The notes under the pieces: model-generated | What the model saw: only the letters and a program-made list of their open reading frames with translations | Told to the model about the DNA's origin: nothing | The model's database searches: none | Position numbers and translations under genes: made by a program | From: CAYSUS01 sp964434165 | GTDB taxonomy: Bacteria; Planctomycetota; Planctomycetia; Pirellulales; Thermoguttaceae | Direction: 5' to 3' | Length of the DNA: 64,000 bases | Assembly: GCA_964434165.1 (NCBI GenBank) | Contig: CAYSUS010000014.1 | Coordinates: forward strand, 1 to 64,000 | Part shown: in pieces, positions 8,071 to 15,991 of the stretch | Numbering within the stretch: position 1 is the first letter of the stretch | Layout of the letters: the number at the start of each line of letters is the position of its first letter

Positions 8071-9030
8071 ATGCGGAACGCCTTTGGCCTGTTGGCTTTG
8101 TTGATCCTCTCGGGCCTCGCGGTCTCGCCCGCCGCGGCCCGCGACATTTTCGTGAACAACGTGGCCGGCGACGACGGGGCCACCGGCCGATTCGAGCAGC
8201 CCAACGGCGAGCGCACCGGCCCGGTGCGCTCGATCGCCAAGGCCCTCCGCCTGGCCGAGCGGAGCGACCGCATCGTGCTGGCCAAGACCGACCAGCCCTA
8301 CCGCGAAAGCATCAGCCTGGTCGGCCGCCGGCACAGCGGCCACGCGTGGCAGCCCTTCATCATCGAGGGCAAGGGCGCCATCCTCGACGGCTCGACCCCC
8401 GTGCCCGGCGACGCCTGGGAGCACTACCGCGGCGCCGTGTTCCGGTTCCGGCCGCCGGGCCTCCGGTTCCAGCAGTTGTTTCTCGCCGGCAAGCCGGTCC
8501 AGCGCGTGCGGGCCACGCCGCGGGGCGCCCCGCCGCCGCACTTCGAGCCGCTCCAGTGGTGCCTCGACGGCCAGCACCTCTACTTCTGCGTGGAGCAGGA
8601 CAAGCTTCCCGAGGATTACGATCTCTCCTTCGCCGCCTTGCGCGCCGGGGTCACGTTCTACCACGTCGAGCACGTGGCCCTGGTGGACCTGACCGTGCAG
8701 GGCTTCCATCTCGACGGGATCAACGCCTTCAACACGGCGCGCGACGTGCGCCTGGTCGGCGTGACCTCGCGCGGCAACGGGCGGAGCGGCGTGGCCGTGG
8801 GCGCGGCCTCGCGCGCAACGCTCGAGGGGTGCCTGGTCGGCGACAACGGCACGGCCCAACTGCTGACCCTGCCGTATTCCAGGACCCGGGTCCGCGACAG
8901 CACGCTCATCGGCAACACGGCTCCGGCCTGGGTCGATCGCGGCGGCCAGCTCCTGCTCGATGGCGAGGTCGTCGAGGGCGGCCGCGACGAGATCGCCCCC
9001 AAGCCCGAGGCGAAGCCGCAGCCCAAGTAG
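8071..9030 (+). CDS. Secreted right-handed beta-helix protein (pectate-lyase-like fold)
   Basis: A 319-residue exported protein. AAGGAG lies about 8 bases before the ATG. A clean signal peptide (MRNAFGLLALLILSGLAVSPAAA) precedes RDIFVNNVAGDDG, the typical opening of DUF1565/parallel beta-helix proteins. Later repeats with alternating hydrophobic residues (VEHVALVDLTVQGFHLDGIN, ARDVRLVGVTSRGNG, SRATLEGCLVGDNG) are turns of a right-handed beta helix. Such folds are used by pectate lyases, polygalacturonases and related carbohydrate-active proteins, but no catalytic triad can be named from sequence alone. The C-terminus is a Lys/Pro tail. A possible -10 (TACACT at 8028) lies upstream with a weak -35. 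Confidence 0.75.
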   Translation: MRNAFGLLALLILSGLAVSPAAARDIFVNNVAGDDGATGRFEQPNGERTGPVRSIAKALRLAERSDRIVLAKTDQPYRESISLVGRRHSGHAWQPFIIEGKGAILDGSTPVPGDAWEHYRGAVFRFRPPGLRFQQLFLAGKPVQRVRATPRGAPPPHFEPLQWCLDGQHLYFCVEQDKLPEDYDLSFAALRAGVTFYHVEHVALVDLTVQGFHLDGINAFNTARDVRLVGVTSRGNGRSGVAVGAASRATLEGCLVGDNGTAQLLTLPYSRTRVRDSTLIGNTAPAWVDRGGQLLLDGEVVEGGRDEIAPKPEAKPQPK

Positions 9031-9059
9031 CCCGGCGACAGCGCCCCGACCGATCGCTG

Positions 9060-10937
9060 CTAGAGCGAAAGCACGTACTCGGCCAGCGCGTCGATCTCCT
9101 CGTCGCTGAGATTCGCGTCCCGCACCAGGCCGTGCCGGCCCTCGGCGAGCACCTCCCTGACCGTCAGGTACCGGCCGTCGTGCAGGTAGGGCGCGGTCCG
9201 CCACACCTCGACCAGCGTGGGCGTGTCGAACCGCCCCGTGCGCTCGTCGCGCCGCTGCGTGCCCACGTCGTGTGACCGCATGTCGGTGAACCGCGGCGGC
9301 GGGTGGCAGCGGTGGCAGGCGATCCGGTCGCTGTGGAACAGCTTCCGGCCGCGCTCGGCCGCCGGGCTCAAACGCCCGTCCACCAGATGCGGGCTGGGCA
9401 CCGGCTCGAGGGCCTTCAGGTAGGCGTCGATCGCCTCGGCCTCGTCCTCCGGCCGGTTGGCGAAGAGGATGTGGTCCAGGCCCGACCGCACCGCCACCTC
9501 GGCCGTCGCCCGCACCCCCTCGGCCATCGCCGGCGGCGTGGCGTGCGCAAGGATCATGCTCTTCGTGCTCTTGAAGTTGCCGTAGCCGTCGTTCATCAGG
9601 TCCCAGTTCAATCCGTCGGCGCGACCCTCCGGATGGCAGCTCGCGCAGCTCTGCCAGTTCTGGTAGCAGATCGTGGCGTCGTGGAACAGAAGCTCGCCGC
9701 GTCGCTCCGGCGTGAGGCGCGGACGGGGCCCCAGCGCGATCGTGCCGACGCGCTCGCCCTCCGGGGCGGCCAGGTCGAACACGGCCACGGTGTCGCTGAA
9801 GTACTCGGCGACGTAAACCCTGGTCCCCGCGGCGGCCATGCCCCGCGGCCCCTTGCCCGGCAGCTTCGCGCGCCGCCACGAGGTCTCCCCCAGGCTGACG
9901 TAGATCGGCCACACGCCCATCATCGGCTGCATGGTGCGGCGGGCCTCGTCGCTGAGCAGCACGGATCGCTTGATGAGGCACAACTCGTGCGTGCCGCTGA
10001 GCCCGACGCACACCATCCCGCCGTCGCCCGAACAGACCACCCCCCAGGGGTTGCCGGCCCCGCGATCCATCTCATCCATGCCGATCGTGCCGATCACCTC
10101 GCGCCTCGCCAGGTCGATCAGGCTGACCACGTTCGTGTTGATCCAGCCCATGTCCACGCGGAACGGCACCTCCTCGAAGTTCGAAAGGAGATGCGTGACC
10201 AGGGCGTGGCGGCCGTCGGGCATCACGCAGACCTCGCGCAGGCCGTTGGCCCCGTGGGGCAGGGCAATCGGCGTCGTCTTCAGCGTGCGCGTGTCCACCG
10301 CGGTGACGACGGGCGCGACCTCGCCGAGGTACGTGTTGTGGGTCCGCGCCAGGGGCAGGTGGTTGGCCACCAGGAGGGTGCATCCGTCGGGCGTGAGGGC
10401 GACGGCCACCGGCTCGCGCACGGCCGGGACGCGCGCGATCTCACCGCCCGCCTCCAGATCGATCACCGACACGTCGTGGTCGAACCGGTTGCACACGTAC
10501 GCCCGGCGCCCCGCGGGGCCGAGGGCCACGGCCGCGGCGGTGTGCCCGACCCGGATGGCGCCAAGCCGCTCGCCCGACGTTGCATCGAGCACCACGGCCG
10601 TGCTCCGGGGGGCCGCGCAACTCACCAGCAGTCGCTTGCCGTCGGGCGTGAGGGCCAGGCCCGTGGGCGCGGCCGGCAGCGGCACGCGCCGCTCGACCTT
10701 GCCGCAGGGCAGGGCCACGAAGGCCACCTGTCGGGCGTCGCCGCAGGCCACAAACAGCGTGTGCCCGTCTCGGGCCACGGCCAACGCGCACGGCCCCTGG
10801 CAGGAGGGCGGCTCGTCCGCGCCAGCCGCCCCGGGCGCAAGCCACATCCCCGCCACCAGGAGGGCTGCGAGGGCAACCGCGCGACCGAAGCCGGGCCCGC
10901 GCCCCAAAACGCCAACGCGATCCCCGATCGCGATCAT
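9060..10937 (-). CDS. Exported YVTN beta-propeller fused to a di-heme cytochrome c domain
   Basis: A 625-residue periplasmic protein. It starts MIAIGDRVGV with a TM/signal segment ending GAAGA. The first 350 residues are a beta-propeller built of YVTN-type blades (for example GHTLFVACGDARQVAFVALP, GRRAYVCNRFDHDVSVIDLE and GCTLLVANHLP). The C-terminal third carries two CxxCH heme c sites, CASCH and CHRCH. The second sits in a block resembling the MauG/cytochrome c peroxidase domain (FDTPTLVEVWRTAPYLHDGRYLT). Likely role: electron transfer or peroxidase-like oxidation in the periplasm, partner unknown. The minus-strand frame is open much further upstream, but those residues look non-coding. The start is the first ATG before the signal sequence, and its ribosome site is poor. 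Confidence 0.82.
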   Translation of the reverse strand: MIAIGDRVGVLGRGPGFGRAVALAALLVAGMWLAPGAAGADEPPSCQGPCALAVARDGHTLFVACGDARQVAFVALPCGKVERRVPLPAAPTGLALTPDGKRLLVSCAAPRSTAVVLDATSGERLGAIRVGHTAAAVALGPAGRRAYVCNRFDHDVSVIDLEAGGEIARVPAVREPVAVALTPDGCTLLVANHLPLARTHNTYLGEVAPVVTAVDTRTLKTTPIALPHGANGLREVCVMPDGRHALVTHLLSNFEEVPFRVDMGWINTNVVSLIDLARREVIGTIGMDEMDRGAGNPWGVVCSGDGGMVCVGLSGTHELCLIKRSVLLSDEARRTMQPMMGVWPIYVSLGETSWRRAKLPGKGPRGMAAAGTRVYVAEYFSDTVAVFDLAAPEGERVGTIALGPRPRLTPERRGELLFHDATICYQNWQSCASCHPEGRADGLNWDLMNDGYGNFKSTKSMILAHATPPAMAEGVRATAEVAVRSGLDHILFANRPEDEAEAIDAYLKALEPVPSPHLVDGRLSPAAERGRKLFHSDRIACHRCHPPPRFTDMRSHDVGTQRRDERTGRFDTPTLVEVWRTAPYLHDGRYLTVREVLAEGRHGLVRDANLSDEEIDALAEYVLSL

Positions 10938-11768
10938 TCCCCGCCCAGCCCGATCGGCGGAACCAGCGCATTTCCTCGTGGCTTGGAGCCCGGGCAGGCG
11001 AAAAACCCCGCTGCGGTGGGAGTCGTCCGGCGCGTCGATCCTGTGGGTGTCGATCCGCAGCGGGCGTGCAAGTCCTTTAATTTCAATGCTTTGCATCCTG
11101 GCTTCCGCGGGCATGGGGGACCTTTTGGACAGCGGATTCGAGTTCTTCCGGGTCCGCACCCCCGACTGATCTTCCCGGAAGGACCCGGGACCGCGATGCC
11201 CTCCGGCCTGTCGCCGGAGCGGAGACGGCATCCTGTCCGCGGCGACCCCGAACACGACTGCACGCGTGGCTTTCACCATGACGGAGATCCTCGGTCCATC
11301 TTCCACGGCCGCGCAGGGTGGCGCCCGGCGCGGACCATCCCAACCATCGAGGCTAGCGGATCGGCGGGGGCCCGTCCACGGTCGTTTTTTGGACAAAAGG
11401 GACAAAAGGGACAGGCATCATTCATGCCCGTAACAGGCATTCTCCGCAGTGCCGTCCGCCTGGTTGCGCAAGCGTCTTGTGCCATGCAACGCGAAGACGA
11501 GGTGGACGGCAGGCGGAGCGTGCCTGCTATGGCGGTCGGCGATTGGCGCGCGCCAGCAGATCGGCCTTGCGGGGGCTGTAGGCGGCCTCAGAGAAAAAAA
11601 GAGTCCTGACCCCTTTTCTCCCCCCGTCCGATTGGCCATAGAGGAACTGCGGGACTGCAATCGCACCGTCACCGTTTGGGTCGGCAAAGTCGTCATGCAG
11701 TAGACTTAGCGCCCGCTGGGCTTCCCGCGATCCGGCTGGGCAAAAGGGGTCAGGCTGGGCAAAAGGGG
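10938..11768. other. Repeat-rich intergenic region without a gene
   Basis: No convincing coding sequence is present. Structure seen: a nested hairpin at 11195-11232 (inner stem CTCCGGC/GCCGGAG, outer GATGCC/GGCATC), a short tandem built on GGGACAAAA near 11390-11415, one isolated copy of the RAYT-associated repeat at 11597, and a 19-bp tandem next to the transposase at 11734-11771. The region looks like accumulated repeat debris between the cytochrome gene and the RAYT. Confidence 0.6.
11597..11617 (-). repeat. Isolated copy of the RAYT-associated repeat
   Basis: A full 21-bp copy of the same imperfect palindrome that flanks the transposase gene. On the minus strand its core reads GGGGTCAGGACTCTTTT. 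It lies about 150 bases outside the RAYT gene, and its orientation is opposite to that of the copy at 11761-11781. Confidence 0.8.
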
Positions 11769-11781
11769 TCAGGACTCTTTT
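11734..11781 (+). repeat. RAYT-flanking repeat, tandem 19-bp unit plus one full palindrome
   Basis: The 19-bp unit GGCTGGGCAAAAGGGGTCA occurs twice head to tail (11734-11752, 11753-11771). The second runs on into a complete 21-bp repeat (11761-11781) with core GGGGTCAGGACTCTTTT. The TGA stop codon of the transposase gene (11769-11771, minus strand) lies inside this copy. Confidence 0.85.
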
Positions 11782-12452
11782 CCGCACTTCCGTGGCCGGC
11801 CGCGGGGGCGCTGGGTGGGCTCCAGGCCGAGCCGGGCAACGCTGCCCTTCGTCCATGCCGCGTCGCCGTAGGGGCTTCCGCGGCAGATGCACTTGCGAAT
11901 GGCCGCCTCCTCCGCGTCGCTCTGCGGCTTGTTCACCCACGCGCGCCACTGGCGCGGCAGGGCCGGATCGCCCGGGATGGCCAGCCACGGGCGCGAATCG
12001 GGCTTCTGCCGCCGGGCCCACGCCGAGCCCCATCGCCACCACTCCGCCGCATCGGCCAGCCCGGCCCGCAGCGGGTTGCGCTCCACGTAACGCATCACGG
12101 TCAGCAGGTGCTCGTCGTCCTGCACGGGGAACGACTTGAAGCGGCCCTGGTACAAATGCCCTGTGCCGCCCGTGCGATAGTGGGCGTGCCACCGCATGGT
12201 GTGCGTGAGGGTGAGCCGGCGGAAGAAGTCGCTCACTTGGGCGTCGTCGTCGGGCCGCACCACGAAATGCCAGTGGTTGGGCATCACGACCATGGCAAAG
12301 ACCGGCAGGCGGACCAGGCTCCAGGTCTCTTCGAGGGCGCGAAGGAAGGCCTCGTAATCCTCGGGCTTCTCGAAGATCGTCAGCCGCGCCACGGCCCGAT
12401 TCAGCACGTGGAAGACCTCGCCTGCAGGACAGATCCGTTTCGGCCGCGGCAT
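11769..12452 (-). CDS. REP-associated tyrosine transposase (RAYT, Y1_Tnp)
   Basis: A 227-residue IS200/IS605-related transposase of the RAYT type, which is thought to mobilise short palindromic repeats by single-strand cleavage. The family order is complete: the opening PAGEVFHVLNRAV, the HUH metal motif in VVMPNHWHFVV, the RTGGTGHLYQGRFKSFPV segment, and VMRYVERNPLRAGL, which contains the likely nucleophilic Tyr. The C-terminal 80 residues are a basic tail whose last codons and stop lie inside a flanking repeat. It is bounded by repeat copies on both sides and abuts the proS 3' end. No frameshift or missing motif is seen, so it may be active. Confidence 0.93.
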   Translation of the reverse strand: MPRPKRICPAGEVFHVLNRAVARLTIFEKPEDYEAFLRALEETWSLVRLPVFAMVVMPNHWHFVVRPDDDAQVSDFFRRLTLTHTMRWHAHYRTGGTGHLYQGRFKSFPVQDDEHLLTVMRYVERNPLRAGLADAAEWWRWGSAWARRQKPDSRPWLAIPGDPALPRQWRAWVNKPQSDAEEAAIRKCICRGSPYGDAAWTKGSVARLGLEPTQRPRGRPRKCGKES

Positions 12453-12470
12453 TTCGGCAGTCTATCCCAC

Positions 12471-12557
12471 CGCCCGGCTAGAAAAAAAGAGTCCTGACCC
12501 CTTTTCTCAATAGGCGCCCGGCTAGAAAAAAGAGTCCTGACCCCTTTTCTCAATAGG
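12471..12557. repeat. Tandem 43-44-bp duplication carrying two RAYT-associated repeats
   Basis: Two units (12471-12514 and 12515-12557) each contain CGCCCGGCTAG, an A-run, a full 21-bp RAYT repeat (12485-12505 and 12528-12548) and CTCAATAGG. They differ by one A in the A-run. The second unit includes the TGA stop of proS (12550-12552, minus strand), so the end of proS was part of what was duplicated or replaced. Confidence 0.85.
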
Positions 12558-14070
12558 CCTTGGCGAACACCGCCCGCCGCGGGCTGGGCTGGCCCGTGAA
12601 GATGCACGTGCCCGGCTCCTCCTCGCCCTCGACGGGGATGCACCGCACGGTGACCTTCAGCTCCCGGAGCCGCTCCTCGATCTCGGGACGGTCGACGAAG
12701 TGGCACAGGGCCAGGCCGCCGTGGATCTCGGGCTTCTCCTCGTTGGCCGGGGTGAAGAAGGCCACGAACTCGTCCTGGTTGTCGATCTTCACCGTGGCCG
12801 ACTCGCGGAGCTCCAGGGCCCGATCGAATAGGTTCTGCTGCATCTCGGCCAGGATCTCGGGCACCTTGGCCACGAACTCGGCCCGCGGCACGCTCGACTT
12901 CTCCTTGGGCCCCCGGTCGCGGCGCCCCAGGAAGACCGAGTCCTGGTCGAGGTCGCGCGGCCCGATCTCCAAACGCAGCGGCACGCCCCGCTTGATGTGC
13001 TGCCAGGCCTTCTCGCCCCCGCGGAGGTCGCGGTCGTCGATGCGCACGCGCACCGGGCCATCGGCGTACGTCCGGCCCTCAAGCTCCTTCTTCAGCGACT
13101 CGCAATAGGGCAAGACCTTGGCACGCTCGTCGTCGTTGCGGTAGATCGGCAGGATTACGGCGTGGGCCGGGGCCAGGCGCGGCGGAAGGACCAGACCGTC
13201 GTCGTCGCTGTGGCTCATGATCAGCCCGCCGATCAACCTGGTTGAAACACCCCAGGACGTGGTCCAGGCGAACACCTCCTGGCCGCTTTGGTCCTGGAAC
13301 TTGATCCCCTGGGCCTTGGCGAAGTTCTGTCCGAGGAAGTGGGACGTGCCCGCCTGCAGGGCCTTGCGGTCCTGCATCATGCCTTCGATGGAGAAGGTCG
13401 CCACCGCCCCGGGGAAGCGCTCGCCGGCCGTCTTCTCGCCCCGGATGACCGGCATGGCCATGTACTCTTCGGCGAACCTGGCGTAGAGGTCGAGGATCAT
13501 CCGGGTCTCCTCCATCGCCTCCTCGGCCGTGGCGTGCACCGTGTGCCCCTCCTGCCAAAGGAACTCAGCGGTGCGGAGGAACATGCGCGTGCGCATCTCC
13601 CATCGCACGACGTTCGCCCACTGGTTCAAGAGGATGGGCAGGTCGCGATACGACTGGACCCATCGGGCGTAGGTCGAGCCGATGATCGTCTCGCTGGTGG
13701 GGCGGACGATGAGCGGCTCCTCGAGCGGCCCGGCCGGCACGAGCTTGCCCTCGGGCCCCGGCTCCAGCCGGTGGTGCGTGACCACCGCGCACTCCTTGGC
13801 GAAGCCCTCGACGTGCTCGGCCTCCCTCTGGAGGAAGCTCATGGGGATGAACAGCGGGAAGTAGGCGTTCTCGTGGCCCGTCTCCTTGAACATCCGATCG
13901 AGCACGCGCTGGATGTTCTCCCACAGGGCGTAGCCCCAAGGCTTGATCACCATGCAGCCGCGCACGTCGGAGGCCTCGGCCAGGTCGCCGGCCTTGATGA
14001 TCTGCTGATACCACTCGGGGTAGTCTTCCTCGCGCGTGGGGCTGATCGCGTTCTGCGGGGATTTGGCCAT
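12550..14070 (-). CDS. proS: Prolyl-tRNA synthetase, eukaryote/archaeal-like type
   Basis: ProRS charges tRNA-Pro with proline. This 506-residue protein is the short eukaryote/archaea-like form that lacks the large bacterial insertion domain. The class II motifs are visible: an opening block EEDYPEWYQQIIKAGDLAE, motif 1-like VRGCMVIKPWGYALWENIQR, motif 2 with VVRWEMRTRMFLRTAEFLWQ, and a later GVSTRLIGGLIMSHSDDDGL. An anticodon-binding domain and a C-terminal zinc-binding-like end (EEEPGTCIFTGQPS) complete the order. I chose ATG 14070 (MAKSPQN) over an in-frame ATG nine codons upstream. Neither has a good ribosome site. The last codons and stop lie within a duplicated RAYT repeat unit. Confidence 0.95.
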   Translation of the reverse strand: MAKSPQNAISPTREEDYPEWYQQIIKAGDLAEASDVRGCMVIKPWGYALWENIQRVLDRMFKETGHENAYFPLFIPMSFLQREAEHVEGFAKECAVVTHHRLEPGPEGKLVPAGPLEEPLIVRPTSETIIGSTYARWVQSYRDLPILLNQWANVVRWEMRTRMFLRTAEFLWQEGHTVHATAEEAMEETRMILDLYARFAEEYMAMPVIRGEKTAGERFPGAVATFSIEGMMQDRKALQAGTSHFLGQNFAKAQGIKFQDQSGQEVFAWTTSWGVSTRLIGGLIMSHSDDDGLVLPPRLAPAHAVILPIYRNDDERAKVLPYCESLKKELEGRTYADGPVRVRIDDRDLRGGEKAWQHIKRGVPLRLEIGPRDLDQDSVFLGRRDRGPKEKSSVPRAEFVAKVPEILAEMQQNLFDRALELRESATVKIDNQDEFVAFFTPANEEKPEIHGGLALCHFVDRPEIEERLRELKVTVRCIPVEGEEEPGTCIFTGQPSPRRAVFAKAY

Positions 14071-14410
14071 GACTCGGGGGAGGGGGTTGGAGAGCATAGA
14101 GACCGATCGAATCCGGCATTCTATCGAGGCCCGCGCGGGGGATGCAAGGTCGGGCAGACGCAGCTCGGTGCCGGCCCGGTGCAGGCCACGGGGAAACGCC
14201 TTCCCCTCCGCAGGAGGGTGTGCGCCAATTGGGCCGCCCTATCCCGGACCGAACACGTGTCTGCGGCCGTAACCGACCCCATCAAGCCGATGCCGCTGAT
14301 GCGTTGGACGAATCCCCTCGACGCGCGTATGCTTGTTCGTTCAGGTGAGGTAGAGCCGCCTGTGTGAGGGGGTTCGTTGAAGGCACTCGATCAGTAAGAG
14401 GGTAGTGACA
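14071..14410. other. Divergent intergenic region proS / sulfatase
   Basis: This 340-base gap contains the start regions of two divergent genes. A weak promoter-like pair for the sulfatase is TTGGAC (14304-14309), 18 bases, then TATGCT (14328-14333). No other structure was recognised. Confidence 0.4.
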
Positions 14411-15991
14411 ATGGGACCGCGAATCGGACTGCTCCTGGTGGTCTGCGGAGTGTTGCTGTCACCACTGGCAGCCAATGCTCAAGCATCAAAGCCCAACATC
14501 CTCGTCATCATGGCCGACGACGTCGGCATGTGGAACATCAGTGCGTACCATCGCGGCATGATGGGCGGCCGCACGCCGAACCTGGATCGACTCGCCAGGG
14601 AAGGCGTGATGTTCACCGACTACTACTCCCAGCAGACCTGCACCGCAGGCCGGGCATCCTTCATCACGGGCCAGCATCCGTACCGTGTCGGTCTGCTCAA
14701 GGTGGGGATGCCTGGGGCGACGCAGGGAATGCAGCACTCGGATGCAACCATCGCCGAGCTGCTCAAGCCGCACGGCTACATGACCGCTCAGATCGGCAAG
14801 AACCACCTGGGCGACCGGAACGAGCACTTGCCGACCGTCCACGGATTCGAGGAGTTCTACGGCAACCTCTACCATCTCAACGCCGAGGAAGAGCCGGAGG
14901 ATCCCGACTATCCAAAGGACCCCGAATTCCACAAAAAGTTCGGCCCGCGCGGGCTGCTCGACTGTAGGGCCACAGATAGAGAAGACGCGACGGTCGATCC
15001 GCGATTCGGCCGCGTGGGCAAGCAGACCATCAAGGACACCGGCCCGATCACGCGCAAGCGCATGGAGACCGTGGAAGAGGAGCTGCTCGAACGCTCCCTG
15101 GATTTCATCGACCGCGCCGTCAAGGCAGGGAAGCCCTTCTTTCTCTGGCACAACCCGACCCGCATGCACGTGTGGACGCGTCTCTCGCCCAAGTGGGAGA
15201 ACAAGAGCGGCTACGGCCTCTACGCGGACGGGATGATGGAGCTCGACCACGTCGTCGGGCAGCTCCTGAAGAAGCTCGACGAGAAGGGAATCGCCGGCAA
15301 CACGATCGTCGTGTTCACCACCGACAACGGGGCGGAGATCATGACGTGGCCCGACGGCGGCAACACGCCTTTTCACGGCGAGAAGGGAACCACATGGGAG
15401 GGCGGCATGCGCGTGCCGTGCCTGGCAAGGTGGCCCGGCGTCATCAAGCCCGGCAGGGTCGTCAATGAGATCATGTCCCAGGAGGACTGGCTGCCGACGT
15501 TCCTCGGCGCCGCTGGCGATCCCGACATCAAGGAGAAGCTCAAGAAGGGGTTGAGGGTCGGCGAGAAGACCTTCAAGAACCACCTCGATGGCTACAACTT
15601 CATGCCCTTTTTCCAGGGGGAGCAGGCCAAGGGCCCGCGTCGCGAGATCTTCTACTTCGACGACAACGCCAGCCTCAACGCCGTGCGCGTGAACGACTGG
15701 AAGATTCACTTCAAGGTGCAGGAGGGCAATCTGCAAGACTCAATCGTCCGCCCGGTCAACATGCCCTACGTGATCAACCTGCGGCAAGATCCGTTCGAGC
15801 GCATGATGCGCGAGTCGAAGATGTACTTCCGTTGGTATGCCGACAAGATGTGGACATTCGTGCCCGCACAGGCAGTTGTCGGAGAATTCGTGCAATCGCT
15901 CAAGGAGTTCCCGCCGAGTCAGAAGTCCGGCAGCTTCAGCGTCGATCAGGTGTTGCAGCAGCTCCAGACCTCGCCCGGTACCGGCAAGTGA
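14411..15991 (+). CDS. Exported arylsulfatase (type I, Cys-type formylglycine site)
   Basis: A 526-residue sulfatase that would remove sulfate esters from a polysaccharide or lipid in the periplasm. It has a signal peptide (ending AANAQA), the N-terminal metal-binding block NILVIMADDVG, and the formylglycine signature CTAGR at about residues 77-81 in QQTCTAGRASFITGQ, where the Cys is oxidised by a formylglycine-generating enzyme. Further family blocks are the IGKNHLGD motif and the C-terminal VFTTDNGAE metal site. AGAGGG lies 8 bases before ATG 14411. A GTG two codons upstream is in frame but is too close to that site. Its last 46 bases overlap the end of the convergent zinc-ribbon gene. Substrate unknown. 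No anaerobic maturase is in the window. Confidence 0.94.
   Translation: MGPRIGLLLVVCGVLLSPLAANAQASKPNILVIMADDVGMWNISAYHRGMMGGRTPNLDRLAREGVMFTDYYSQQTCTAGRASFITGQHPYRVGLLKVGMPGATQGMQHSDATIAELLKPHGYMTAQIGKNHLGDRNEHLPTVHGFEEFYGNLYHLNAEEEPEDPDYPKDPEFHKKFGPRGLLDCRATDREDATVDPRFGRVGKQTIKDTGPITRKRMETVEEELLERSLDFIDRAVKAGKPFFLWHNPTRMHVWTRLSPKWENKSGYGLYADGMMELDHVVGQLLKKLDEKGIAGNTIVVFTTDNGAEIMTWPDGGNTPFHGEKGTTWEGGMRVPCLARWPGVIKPGRVVNEIMSQEDWLPTFLGAAGDPDIKEKLKKGLRVGEKTFKNHLDGYNFMPFFQGEQAKGPRREIFYFDDNASLNAVRVNDWKIHFKVQEGNLQDSIVRPVNMPYVINLRQDPFERMMRESKMYFRWYADKMWTFVPAQAVVGEFVQSLKEFPPSQKSGSFSVDQVLQQLQTSPGTGK

Noticed and set aside
7978..10011. Long minus-strand frame across the beta-helix gene
   Set aside because: Shadow of the beta-helix and cytochrome genes; low-complexity residues without domains.
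9303..11609. 768-codon plus-strand frame across the cytochrome gene
   Set aside because: Antisense shadow of the propeller-cytochrome gene; composition only.
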